NCBI GenBank assembly: GCA_028023455.1
Contig: JAQFVV010000349.1
Span: 42,501-106,500 of the forward strand
Length of the DNA: 64,000 bases
Reading direction: 5' to 3'
DNA from: Epiperipatus broadwayi
Taxonomy: Eukaryota; Onychophora; Udeonychophora; Euonychophora; Peripatidae
The stretch's first letter is position 1, and every line of letters starts with the position of its first letter. Made by a program: the position numbers and the translations under genes. Of the stretch, positions 34,198-45,402 are shown piece by piece. A model generated the notes under the pieces. That model did no database searches, was not told where the DNA came from, and was given only the letters and a program-made list of their open reading frames with translations.

Positions 34198-35470
34198 GTT
34201 ATGTTGAGGACATGCGCAAGGATGTGTAAAGATGTAGGGATTAAATTTAGTGAAGAAAAATTAAAAGTGATGATGATTAATACTGAGTAAAGAGAAGACA
34301 AAGTATTTTTATTGGGAGATATAAAGTTAAGTGTGGTGAATAGGTATAGCTATTTGGGAATCATCTTAAGTAATCAGAGAAATTGCTTGGATGAATGGAA
34401 GAAAAAATTGATAAATGAAGCAAAGAAACGAAAGGGATTGATAAAGAAATTAGCAGTGTTTTTATATAATAAATATGATGTACTAGAATTGTATGGAAGG
34501 GAGTGGCTGTAGCAGGGTTAATATATGGTAATGATTCATTATGTGTTAGTAAGGAGTATTAGATTACTTAGAAAAAGTACAAAGAGAAGTAGGAAGACAT
34601 GCATTAAATGCAGATATGTGGATGTCAAAGGAGGCAATTCACTGAGAAATGGGATGGTCAAGTTTTTATATGAGAAATGCAAAAAGCAAAATGAAAATGT
34701 TTAGTAGATTGTTGTTTATGGATAATACGAGAATAGCCAAAATAGTATTTAATTGGGTTATGAGTAAAGGGCAGGCTACAAGATAAGTGAGAAAGGTAAT
34801 GCAATATGCAGAAGATTTGGATAAAGAATTTATGCCAGTATACTTATACAAAATGTGGGATGATTGTGTTTGGAGAATTGTTGAGTGTTATAGTGGTGAG
34901 GAATGGGGTAGAAGGGTGGATGCATTAATAAAGAATAAGGAGTTGGGGAACTAATATGGAGTGTAAAAGAGTTTAAATATATATAGAAGTAAACAAAATA
35001 TTTGGTGCAAGTTAATTTATGATAATAGCAAGGAAAGTAGTTTATTGTTTAAGGATGAAACAGGATCTTTAGCAACAAAGAAATATACACATAAATGGAA
35101 AAATGTGAATGATTTACTCTGCAAGTTGTGTAAAGAAGGTATAGAAAATATTAAGAATCTGTTAATTGAATGTAAATGCATGAAAGCAGAAAGGGTACAA
35201 ATAATGAAGTTGTGGAAGAATAAATATAAACAACGTAATTAAATGGGTTATTGATTTTTATGCTGGGTTTGGGAAAAAATAAGGGGGATTTAGATATAAA
35301 GGCCATGAAGTTGGCAAAGATTATGTTGTGAAAATGGGATGGAAAAGGATAGAGAAGAATATGAGAAAACTTAAGGCTGGAAATGGAAAGGAAATTTAGA
35401 GTGGCTAACAGGTTTCTCTGGGCATACTTGCTGAGAGATTCCTGACTCTGTATAAGGAGAAGTTACAGTG
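34198..35470 (+). pseudogene. LINE inserted in the 3' region of PLE copy b
   Basis: This is the longest plus-strand copy of the LINE family. It reads EEKLKVMMINTE and YSYLGIILSNQRN (RT palm end and thumb; the YLGIIL box is typical of non-LTR RTs), EVGRHALNADMWMSKEA, SRLLFMDNTRIAKIVFNWV, EFMPVYLYKMWDD and the zinc-knuckle CKLCKEGIENIKNLLIECKC (35120-35180). The catalytic FADD box is upstream of the truncation point and absent. It sits precisely between the PLE sequence ending GGGTAA and the PLE tail resuming near CACATGTGTTTGTGT (about 35470). Confidence 0.78.
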
Positions 35471-35670
35471 CATCACATCACATGTGTTTGTGTAAAAAGA
35501 AACATCTTGAAAAAGTTCCATTAAGGAATAAAAGCCAGATTGATGTATTAAATAATTTTTTTATTTATAGTAAGTTGTCTATTTCAGTTTTGTTTTAAAT
35601 TGATTATTTTTAATTTTTTATATAGAAGGCATCATTATGGACAGATTTTAACATTGAAATTTGATCATTT
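35471..35670 (+). repeat. PLE family A 3' tail after the LINE
   Basis: The stretch with AAAAAGAAACATCTTGAAAA, GCCAGATTGATGTATTAAAT and TAGAAGGCATCATTATGGAC recurs after the second LINE copy (38949-39155). Its first part also occurs, in inverse orientation, at 30020-30220 in PLE copy a, where no LINE intervenes. Confidence 0.75.
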
Positions 35671-35829
35671 AAAGTATTTATAGTTTTGATTGTTTGTATC
35701 ATAAGTATTAATAAACATTATTCTACAGCAAAGATTGATTGTAAGAAAAGAAGGAAGGAAATGAAAGAAAAATTGTACGTTTTTTTTTGGAAACTGTTTA
35801 TTGTATGAACATTTTTATATAGAAATTTG

Positions 35830-38640
35830 GATAATATTAATTTTATTAGATTTAAAAAGTTATGAAATATACAAACAAGAATTCTGGAATTAAAATATCA
35901 ATTGTCATTTTTAAATAAATGTAAAAACAATGGAATTATACTTATCTTATATAGATTTAAAATTAATAACAAGAAAATTAACAAGAATAAAAGTTTGTTT
36001 AATAAAATTTAGAGAACGTTTTTGGAATGGTTTTTGAAAGAAAAATATATAAAAGTGGATTGTAATATTAGGAAATATAATGGACATTAAAGTATTTTGA
36101 AAGCACATACATCTACAGAATTACTGGAGTATGTAAATTGTAATTTATTGATTCATAATAGAAAATTAAAGTATAGGCTTTACAAGAAATATAATAAATG
36201 AAAATAGTTGTATTCCAAAGAAATGAAATTGGATGAAAAAATAGTTAATTATTTTGCAGTAAAAAATTGTAATAAGGAAGAAATTGTTAATAATTTTGTA
36301 AATATATCTAATCTTAATTTTACAATTGAGCAATCACAGATTTTAAATAAAGGGACTAAATATATAGGTACCAATATGGTATATCATTGCTGGATAAAGA
36401 TATCCAGAAACAACAGTTGTTAGTATGGAATCTACTAGTATTAAGAATAGTTTAAAAGCTGAATTACAATCAAAAATTAATAATGCTATTAATAAAAAAC
36501 ATAAATGGAGTAAAAAAGAATGGAAAGAGAAGTCTATTATAAGACAAATTATGGAGAAGATAAATAAGAAGCACTTAATTCTAAGAAGTAAAGATAAAAG
36601 ATCAAGGTTTGTTGTTTAAAAGAAATGGACTAAGATAGAAAAATAAAAGAAGATATTGTAAAGCAGGCATACCAAAAGATAAATAAAGAAGCAGGAAATA
36701 GAATCAAACCAAAATATAAGGTTTTATTAAATTATATGGAAATGAAATAGTTAATTAATGAAAAGGAATATAGATATTTATATTCTACAGACTTTGAACA
36801 TCCAAGTATATTTGGGAAGATTAAAACATATAAGAATGATATTGTAGGTAAGAGTGATATTAAACCACTGAACATCATATGATCACTATTTTTTATGCTA
36901 GCACATTACTGTTATTAAAACAGGCAAAATTCTTCATATAGTAGTGCTACTCAGTGCCAACCAGAGTAATCAATGGATTCCAGAAGGCTTGTGCATAAAA
37001 TCCCTATCTAGTGCCTACTCATCCAATATCCCCAGACTACAAGACTTCTAGCATCCATTGATTACTCTGATTGGCACTGAGTGGCACTACTGTATGGAGA
37101 GTTTTGCCTGTTTTAATAAGAGTGATATTAGATATGCCATAATGTACAAAAAGTTTCTCATTACAATAGGTGTTGGCAAGTACAGTATTTGGAATTCAGT
37201 AGAACTTATAGATAAATTGAATAATGTAAAGATAAATAGAAATGATATGATTGTAACATTTGATATTGAAAAATGTATCGGAATATATGTAGGGAACATA
37301 GTATAAAAATAGTTATTAATAAAATAAAAAGGAGTAATATAATTTTGGAAGAATGGTTAAATGTTATCAGAGAAGCATTATTATTGATAAATGATGCTTT
37401 ATATTTTAAATATAATGAAGAATTTTGGAACATAACAAAGGGATGAGTTATGGATTGTTGTATTAGTGAGATTTTATCATCAATTATGATTGACTATATA
37501 GTGGAAAATATAATTGATAAGTATTAAAAAATAAGGAAATTCTAGAATATCTTAGATATGTTGATGATATAATTGTAATAAGTGATAGTAGAAGTATTGT
37601 TAATGCATTTAAAAAATTGAATAATAATAAATACAATATTAAGTTTAGAATGAAAAAAGAGAAGGGATTAAAGTATTTCAACATTTTTTTTTTTTAAAAA
37701 AAAGAATTATTGGTGAAATAATCAGTCCAAATTCATAGCAGCCATAGTGGCAGAAAATAGCATCTTTGAAAGGGTTTAATTTAAAAAATTATAGGTTAAC
37801 ATTGAATATAAAAGAAGCATTTGAACAGAAATTAAAAGTTGAGAATGATTATGTTGTATGGAATATAAAAGAAAAGATAGTAAAAAGATTTTCAGAAATA
37901 AGAATAATACAAAAGATAGTGTACAGCATGGGTATACAAATAGGAAGTGGGCTTCAGTTCCATATTCAAAGCATTTATATAAGTCACTGATAAAAGAAAA
38001 GTTATTGATGATATTAAGATAGAATGGAAAAAATAATAAATCTTTAGGGAAATGGATGTGTAACTCAAAAAGGAAAGATAAGATTAAAAATAGTATAGGG
38101 TTGGTTTATAAAATTAGTTGTGACCTGGCAATATGATATATATAGGTCAGACAGGAAAGACTACTGTGGAAAAAGGTAAGGAGTATGATAGGGCAATTAA
38201 CAGAAAGGATATAAGATCAGGGTCTTATATACATTTTTTGGGATACTAGACATAAAATGAATTGTAGAAAAAATATTCAGGTAATAAAGTATGTTAAAAA
38301 TTACAAGAAAAGAAAATGTTATGAAACTTTATATATTCAAGAAAATTTAAATAAATGTGTAAACATGGTTAAAGGTTCAGCACAATTAGGGGGGAAAGGG
38401 TATTGTTAGATTATTGGAAACTTTAGAGTTATAATTTTAAAAATAAAAGGGATTATTATTATTGTTTTTTGTTAGATTATTTGTATATATATTATGGAGA
38501 AGAAAAAAAGGACTGTAATAAGTTTAATCATTTTTATTTATATATATATTTTATTAATTATATTTAATGCATGTATTTTAATAATTATATATTGTGATGT
38601 AATGTAAATAATGTCCATTGGGGGAGTTGCTGTAGGGTAA
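35830..38640 (+). mobile_element. Penelope-like element family A, copy c (longest N-terminus)
   Basis: In order: LDLKSYEIYKQEFWN and LEWFLKEKYIKVDCN (N-terminal region), NNFVNISNLNFTIEQSQIL, KSIIRQIMEKINKKHLI, RT pieces VGKYSIWNSVELIDKLNNVK and VTFDIEKCIGIY (first catalytic Asp retained), a region equivalent to EEFWNITKG then MDCCISEILSS, and VDDIIVISDS (YVDD equivalent, CVD-type substitutions around 37558-37590). The GIY-YIG part reads CDL-MIYIGQTGKTTVEKG (38115-38175). Numerous stops show it is inactive. A 254-bp terminal-repeat copy interrupts it at 36863-37116. It ends GGGTAA at 38640, where LINE sequence begins. Confidence 0.8.
36863..37116 (+). mobile_element. 430-bp repeat, copy 5, internally deleted foldback
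   Basis: The insert lies between two perfect 14-bp copies of TAAGAGTGATATTA (36849-36862 and 37117-37130) and interrupts PLE copy c. It consists of the minus-strand start and 3' end of the repeat, then the plus-strand 3' end, so that ACAGGCAAAATTCTTC at the left faces GAGAGTTTTGCCTGT at the right. Most of the central 200 bases, including the hammerhead-like core, are missing. Because it cuts an older PLE, it must be the younger of the two. Confidence 0.92.
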
Positions 38641-38948
38641 ATGCCTGAAAGAAGATAGGGTACAAATAATGAAATTGTGGAATAATAAATATAAACAAAG
38701 TGATTATATAGAAAGTGGGTTATTGGTTTTTGTGCTGGTTTGGGAAAAGATGAGGGGGATTTAGATATAAAGGTTATGGAGTTGACAAAGTTTATGTTGT
38801 AGAAATGGGATGGAGCAGAATAGAGAAGAATATGGGAAAACTTAGGGTGGGGAATGGAAAGGTAAAGTGGCTAATAGGTTTCTCTAGGCATAATGGCTGA
38901 GAGATTCCTGACTCTGTATAAGGAGAAGTCACAGTGACTTGCACCACA
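38641..38948 (+). pseudogene. LINE fragment at the same PLE position
   Basis: Only the last 300 bp of the LINE are present, from a point inside the zinc-knuckle (GCCTGAAAGAAGATAGGG matches GCATGAAAGCAGAAAGGG at 35179) to the 3' end. The joint to the PLE shows GTAAATGC at 38637-38644. The LINE copy at 34198 has GTAAATGC at 35172-35179 and GTAA at 34194-34197, so this copy could be derived from that arrangement by a deletion between GTAA repeats. The PLE tail follows (38949-39155). Confidence 0.75.
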
Positions 38949-39155
38949 TCATATATGATTGTGTAAAAAGAATCATCTTAAAAAGGTGTTCCATTGAGGA
39001 ATGAAAGCCGGATTGATGTATTAAATGTTTTTTTTTATTTATAGTGAGTTGTCTATTTCAATTTTGTTTAAATTTATTATTTTTAATTTTATATATAGAA
39101 GGTGACATTATGGACAAATTTTAACATTGAAATTTGATAATTTAAAATACACACA

Positions 39156-40303
39156 CATATATAAGCACAAACATAAATGTAGGTGTGATAATCATAAATA
39201 CTTAAGCTAGAATATTGACAAAATTGCTGGCATTATGTGATAGTATATACTGGATATTATAGTTATCAATCGTAGCAAAAAATATCCTTATATTTTGTCC
39301 TAACATCAAAAACATGTTTTATAATAAAATCTAAATAATAAGAACATTCAAATATACATCATTTTAAATAAATATAGAGTGCTATGAAATATTAGTGCTG
39401 TTAAAAATATCACTTTTTTTTAATTTTAAAACATTGTAATAAATAAGTGGAAGAGGACATCAAGTCCTGACCTATCATGACTATATTATGTAGTCGAGGA
39501 TATGCGTCTTCTCTAACAAAATTTTTATTATTAAAAAAATAATTTCTTTGAAAATTATCTCAAAAATACGGACACCTTTTGTCACTGGAACAACTAAATA
39601 CAAAGTTTCATCCTAAGAGACAAAATTTTATTCTATCAAATATTATATTGCGAAAAATGCAAGCAAAGATTACTCTTTGTAACATAGACATAATAATTTT
39701 AAATTAGCTTTGAAGATTTTACTACTATTAATAATAATAACAATATGTTTTGATAAAAAAATTCTTCTTAACCACGAAGTTATACACTTTATTTAAAAAA
39801 TATTCTTATACGCATGCCACCTGATTTTTGTTTTGTTTAGACTTTAACCTACAATTCTTTAATGGAAACTAGATAGTCTAATCATAATTCTACAGTTAAA
39901 ACATCTATAAAAAAAACAGTTTATATTTAATATTTGTTACCCATTTCTTTTTTTTTTACATCCTTAATTTCTGACATAAAGTATTGTTTTTTATTCTTAA
40001 TAAAAAAAAATTGAAGTTTATATTTATAGAATGCACTTCTATAAAGATTTTACAAGTAAAGATTTTAAATAACTTGTGGGTTTGAATCGCTTCTTTCGCA
40101 ATATATTCAGGCATTGTAATGTCACATGGAAAAATGTAGAAAATTGGTACAGTATTTTAAATATTTCTCTAGAAAATGACAGATTTTTCCACATCAAAGA
40201 AAAATGATTAATTTAAAATATATAACTGTTTAATCAGTATCTACAAATCATAATCACTTTCATTGATGATGATGAAAACAAAATATGGCAGTTAATAATA
40301 TTG
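39156..40303. other. AT-rich intron DNA
   Basis: No element or exon is recognised. Simple A/T runs dominate. Confidence 0.5.
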
Positions 40304-40954
40304 TAGTTCATAACTAAACAAGTAAACAATTATAAAAGTTTAAATAATTTTCAGATAGCTTTCTTTCAGTTTTTTAATATTAATCCAATTATTAAACTAC
40401 CATAGGAGATGGTGATCATGTGATGTTTGGTGGTTTAACACCGGTCCTGCCTAATAGGATAGTGGTGGCTATGGTTGTCAAAGAGCCAAAAACACCAAAA
40501 TATATGAGTGCTGAACTAAGTTTGGACCCATATGACTATATAAGCTATTGAGCTTAGATTGAAAATATTATTGTGTTTTCAATTTCATTCTCATAGTTTT
40601 GTAGTTAAGTAGAGATAAAAGGTGGCTGCTGGAGGGTTGCATTAGATCCTAAGATCTAGGTGCAGTGCTCTCAGATCCAAGGCTCCTCACTGACAAAGGT
40701 CACAAGCCAGAAACTAGTCTGGGATATTGGATGAGTAGGCACTAAATGGGGATTTTATGCACAAGCCTTTTGGCATCCATTGATTAATCTGGTTAGCACA
40801 GGGTGGCACTACTGTATGGAGAGTTTTGCCTGTTTAATCCAATTATTATTGAAAATAGTTCATAACTAAGCAAGTAAACAATTATAAAAGTTTAAATAAT
40901 TTTCAGATAGCTTTCTTTTAGTTTTTTAATATTAATCCAATTATTATTGAAAAT
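40304..40954. repeat. About 100-bp tandem duplication split by an insertion
   Basis: The unit AGTTCATAACTAA ... AATTTTCAGATAGCTTTCTTT ... TAATCCAATTATTATTGAAAAT is present at about 40304-40394 and again at 40857-40954. The first copy is interrupted by the repeat at 40395-40834. Either the tandem duplication preceded the insertion or one event produced both. Confidence 0.85.
40395..40834 (+). mobile_element. 430-bp repeat, copy 6, full length
   Basis: This 440-bp copy is the cleanest monomer: it lacks the inverted 5' duplication and runs from AACTACCATAGGAGATGGTG to GAGTTTTGCCTGTT. A perfect 14-bp target duplication, TAATCCAATTATTA, lies at 40381-40394 and 40835-40848. The hammerhead-like core is CTGACAA ... 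AAGCCAGAAAC (40689-40713), changed from CTGATGA. It gives the best estimate of the unit length. Confidence 0.92.
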
Positions 40955-41591
40955 GCTTTATCAGAGCTTTATAAACTTTAGGCATCTTAACAGTCAAGCC
41001 AAACTGTTCATTCTTCATAGAATTATTGGTCTAGTCATTTTATTATAACCAAGTAATACTTTTTACTTTCTTTAAAGTTTGCTGAAATTGAAAAGTTTAT
41101 ATAATTAATATTAAATAGTTGAAAACACAAATGTAACTTTAATTCAGATGAGATAATAGTAAAATAAAATTCAGAACAAATGAATATAAAAAAATTTTGT
41201 TTATGCACTGCATTCCAAAACATTCCAAATGATTTTTTTTTTACATTTCACAATCAATTTTCTTTTGTAATGTATTAGTATGGTGCGTGAACATAAAATA
41301 TAAGAGCAATAACCAGAAGCAGTAAATTTTAATCTCAGCAAGCTTTAGATTTACATAATTTTAGTCAGTAAAAATTTAATATGCTCTTTCTCACTTCAGA
41401 GAAACCAAACTTTTTATAACCTTTGGTTAAAGATCTTAAAATAGCATATGTTACAATCTGGAAATTCTATTGTGTTTTGACAGGAGATTATTTAGTTAGT
41501 AAATAAAAACTCTATAAAAAATAGAAAAATTAATAATTTTAAACTTATTGTGTATAAATGGGTTTGGATTTATAATCATTTAAAACTAACC

Positions 41592-41680
41592 GTCAAACGT
41601 CGGTGGCCTAGCGGTTAGCATAATTACCATCCAAGCAGGTGGTCCAGGTTCGCTTCCTGGTCAACGCTTTGGCATATATA
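41592..41680 (+). mobile_element. tRNA-derived SINE
   Basis: This copy of the SINE at 25346 has A-box TGGCCTAGCGG and B-box GGTTCGCTTCC (41648-41658), then TGGTCAACGCTTTGGCA and a TA-rich tail. AAAACTAA at 41582-41589 and about 41684-41691 is the likely target duplication. The boxes match the pol III consensus better than in the 25346 copy. Confidence 0.88.
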
Positions 41681-41689
41681 TATAAAAAC

Positions 41690-42380
41690 TAATGTGTTTA
41701 AAATATACTAAGCATGCTTCCACACATATTTTCTATTTATTTTTTAAAGTAATTGAAAGTTAAAGGAAAACCATAAACAACTTTAACCCATTGTTTGTGA
41801 GTGTGCTTGTATATATATTTAAAACATGAATTCCTATTTGCATATATATATATATTTAGTGCAACGTGTACACATGATTATGAGTGCATATTTGCATATA
41901 TGTATTTTTATTAAATTTGCTTTTAGAATTTTGATAAGTAACTAAAACAGTAGTTAAAAATAAAAAGAACTTGTAAATCTAAACTATTATTTTCATAATA
42001 AAATATTTATTTCTCAACTTCATTCATTAATCTTTACAATATATATATATGTAAAGTAAATTAATAGATTGACCTATAAGTAATATTCATTAAGGCTGTA
42101 GCCTCAAGCACATGCGTATAACATGTGATCATAGGGACCTCTACAGGTCTTAAACCACAAGCTTACTCTTTGGAAGAAAAGAGGAGAACCTATAAGAGAA
42201 ATTCAAATTTTATATTAAACAATCATCTCTATTAATGATAATGATTTGATAAGTGCTTGGATCTTGCTCCTACCATATATAGACAATCTTATTGTCCCCA
42301 AGTTTGCTCATTGATCATCCTAAGAATCCATAAAACAATTTTAGAACTTAACTGTGTTATATTAAAATTTACATTTATAT
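41690..42380. other. AT-rich intron DNA with microsatellites
   Basis: (TA)n runs lie at 41804-41816, 41840-41855 and 42037-42050. A less AT-rich piece at 42090-42190 is not assigned. Confidence 0.5.
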
Positions 42381-42386
42381 ATAGTA

Positions 42387-43593
42387 TTGGATTTCCACCA
42401 ACCAAGAGAACAAGCCGGATTTAAAAGTGGTTTTAGTACAGTAGATCATATCCAGGTATTGAGAGAAGGTATAGAAAGGACAAATGAATATGAGTTGCCA
42501 TTATGCTTAGGATTTGTAGATTATGAAAAGGCATTTGATTCTATAAACATTTCTTCAGTGATTAAAGCATTGGATCATCAAGGTATAGATCCAGGATATT
42601 GTCATATTTTAAAGAATATTTATAAAAATGCAACAGCAACAATTAGATTACATAATGACACTGGGAAATTCAACATTGAGAAAGGTGTAAGACAAGGTGA
42701 CTCCATATCTCCAAAACTTTTTACAGCAGTGCTGCATGAAGTATTTTGTGGATTAAAATGGGAAACTAAAGGAGTGAAAGTAAATGGTGATTATTTAAGT
42801 CATTTAGATTTCGCAGATGATGTAGTTGTTTTTGCAAATAATGCTTCAGATCTGCAGGAAATGTTGCAGGAATTATCAGATGAAAATAGGAAAGTAGGAT
42901 TAAAGATAAATGTTAAAAAGACTAAAGTAATGTTTAATCGATTTGCTCAAAATATGAAAATAAAGATTGATTATGATGAATTAGAAGAAGTTAACAGTTA
43001 CAAATACCTTGGTCAGATTATCAATACAGATGGAAACATAATGGAGGAAATTAATCATAGAATTAAACTTGGTTGGAGTGCTTTTGGTAGAAATAACTTG
43101 ATACTAAAAGGAAATATGCCTATGTGTTTGAAAAGGAAGGTTTTTAACAAATGTGTTTTACCAGTTCTTACTTATGGATCTGAGACTTGGATACTTAATA
43201 GAAGAGCAATTCAGAGACTTCAGACCACTCAAAGAAGTATGGAGAGATGTATGTTGGGAGTAACAAGAAGAGATCGTAAACGCAATGTATGGGTAAGAGA
43301 ACAAACAGGGGTTACTGATCTCATTGAAAAAATTAAAAGATTGAAGTGGAGTTGGGCTGGACATATTGTTAGAAGAGATGATAATAGATGGAAAATTGAA
43401 ATTTTAAACTGGATTCCAAGAGATTGTAAAAGACCCAGAAAGAGACCACATGTGAGATGGGTGGATGAAATAAGAAAGTGTGCAGGGGTGATGTGGAGAA
43501 GAGAAGCTAAAGATCAGATAAGATGGATTAAACTTGGAGAGACCTTTATCCTGCAGTGGATTGATAATGGTTGATAATGATGATGATGATGAA
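42387..43593 (+). CDS. RTE-type LINE reverse transcriptase, 5'-truncated, open frame
   Basis: The open frame encodes 395 residues starting in the RT fingers (QAGFKSGFSTVDHI, residues 9-22). Catalytic features are intact: VDYEKAFDSI with the first Asp (residue 45), GVRQGDSISPKLF (100-112) and FADD (142-145), then YKYLGQIIN (thumb boundary). The C-terminus carries WAGHIVRRDDNRW and RPRKRPHVRWVDEI, ending LQWIDN; the element's 3' end is a (GAT)n tail at 43570-43593. This pattern and the microsatellite tail suit the RTE clade, though the clade is assigned from memory. The N-terminal endonuclease and about the first fifth of RT are missing: the Met at 42387 is an internal codon, so it is not a functional start. 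Fragments of the same family lie at 5663, 12057, 45403, 51935, 56268 and 58355. Confidence 0.9.
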
Positions 43594-43913
43594 TAATGTG
43601 AATTTCTATATATAATTATCATCTATGATGAAATACTATTTAAATTAGTTCAATTACAAAGTGCAATCTGATTCGAATAAAGAAAGCTAAACAGTTTTTT
43701 ATAACAAATTTATTCTGTAATTTATTATAAACCAGAATATGCATAAATATTTAAAAACATTAGAAATTTACCTATTTAACATTATTTAATTCCATTTTTT
43801 CTTATAGCATTACTGATGATTCCCTTATTTACTTATCTCTCTATTTGATTTGATATATCTTTATGAAGTATTATAACTTTATCTTTCTTATTGCATTGCC
43901 AAATCCATATAAT

Positions 43914-44032
43914 ATTAAATCATCTATGCTTTTTATTACTGTTTTATAGTTCTGAAGAAGATTGCTGCGGCAATCGAAACTGTCATAGTGGGTTGTAATA
44001 AAAGCAGCAATAAAGAACATAGATGATTTAAT
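43914..44032 (+). ncRNA. Hammerhead-like ribozyme fold of PLE type
   Basis: Outer helix: ATTAAATCATCTATG (43914-43928) with CATAGATGATTTAAT (44018-44032), fifteen perfect pairs. Middle helix: TTTTATTAC (43931-43939) with GTAATAAAA (43995-44003). Core CTGAAGA (43952-43958), one extra A, stem II GATTGC/GCAATC with loop TGCG (43960-43975), then GAAAC (43976-43980). CUGANGA, hairpin and GAAA is the hammerhead signature, and a long helix I with a minimal helix III is known for ribozymes of Penelope-like elements. The extra A and the lack of a clear NUH helix-III exit make cleavage doubtful. No PLE coding sequence adjoins it. Confidence 0.55.
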
Positions 44033-44402
44033 TTGATATATGTGTGCAAATACTTCTTTAATCAAGATTTATGATGAAGATTTAAGTATTAACTTTGTAT
44101 TGAAAACCATAAATATCTATCTTAAAATAATTATTACATGCTGCTTAATTAATGTTGAATCAGTCTTGTTCTTTAATTTGTGAACAAGAATTAAGGTCTA
44201 TTACAAAACAGCATTAAAAACAAAATTATTAGTAATGCTTTGCTATTTGTATTTTGATGTAGTCATTCATACGTGCAGAATAATTATTGTTAATATTTCA
44301 TAAGTTCATCATACATATAATGTATATTATATTATATTTCATTCACTTTTAAATAGTATATATTAGAAAAATTAAATACTGCCTAATACTACAGTAATAC
44401 CA

Positions 44403-44598
44403 TTAAGCATCACATGATTACCATCTCTTATACTAGCACATAATTGTTTATAAACAAGGCAAAACTCTCCATACAGTAGGGTGGCACTGTGCCAACCAGA
44501 GTAATCAATGGATGCCAGAAGGCTTGTGCATAAGCCTTCTGGAATCCATTGATTACTCTGGTTGGCACTACTGTATGGAGAGTTTTGCCTTGTTTATT
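44403..44598 (+). mobile_element. 430-bp repeat, copy 7, internally deleted foldback
   Basis: Minus-strand ends of the repeat (CATTAAGCATCACATGATTA and AAACAAGGCAAAACTCTCC) are followed directly by the plus-strand 3' end (GGCTTGTGCATAAGCCTTCT is the turn, near 44520-44540). The last 75 bases on either side of the turn are inverted copies. The architecture matches copy 5 at 36863. No target duplication was found. Confidence 0.85.
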
Positions 44599-44653
44599 AT
44601 AAAATATTAAAGATTTTAAGACTTCTCATTCGATAATTTAATATACAAAATTA

Positions 44654-44805
44654 ACAAAGCGTATGACACACTTGAATGAGAAGCTATAAAGATACACAGA
44701 AATTATTACACGCTAAGCGTTTTCGAGTCTCGAAAGCGCTTAGTGTGTAATAATTTCTGTGTATCTTTATAGCTTCTCATTCAAGTGTGTCATACGCTTT
44801 GTCAA
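44654..44805. repeat. Near-perfect snapback element, about 70-bp arms
   Basis: ACAAAGCGTATGACACACTT (44656 on) through TTATTACACGCTAAGCG faces CGCTTAGTGTGTAATAA through AAGTGTGTCATACGCTTTGT (to about 44803) across a loop of about a dozen bases, TTTTCGAGTCTCGAAAG. Only one or two positions differ, so it is young or kept identical. The arm word TTGAATGAGAAGCTATAAAG and the loop-adjacent GAAAGCGCTTAG are related to the elements at 18135-18342 and 52950-53065. Confidence 0.88.
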
Positions 44806-44958
44806 TCTTGTTTATTATAGTAATAATGATAAATAGAATAGAACATCATATAACATTAAAATACTAGTCAAACAACTCAATTTTATTAATATTCTCTCAC
44901 AACCATGGTTTCATCTATCAACAAATAGATCTTTTTAAATGAATTTTTCTAATGGTAT

Positions 44959-45389
44959 TATTTACAATACCAGCCAGATAGCATCAACACACTTATAACA
45001 CAAAAAATATTAGACACAAATAAAACAAACGAGAATTTATTCATTTATAAAACTAATATAAATAAGTAAATGAAAGTTAAAGTATTTAATTATTCTTAGA
45101 AAATAAAGTCTCTAATTGAGACATATTTTCAAATGATGTAACTAATATTTCTTTACATATGCATTTGGCAAACATTATCCTTAGATTTGTTTGACTTACA
45201 CACTCAATTTTATTAGATTATCAGCAGTTTTTATATCATTCTAGTTTTGCAATAATCTGAATATTTTAGCTGCATAATTTTATTGTCCAATGCATGGTTA
45301 TCACATGTAAATTTTTCTAGAATGTAATTAATTAGGGATACATTTTGTCTGACTAAATATATTTGATATAGAAACTTTATTTACAATCA
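44959..45389 (-). repeat. Ty3/gypsy element, 3' LTR
   Basis: About 430 bp that align throughout with 47944-48387 (shared words TAACACAAAAAATATTAGA, TTATCAGCAGTTTTTATATC or TTATCTGCAG..., AATGTAATTAATTAGGG, and ending TTATTTACAATCA). The two LTRs differ at many positions, implying an old insertion. In the element's orientation (minus) this is the downstream LTR. Confidence 0.85.
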
Positions 45390-45402
45390 AATAAGTACAT
45401 TA

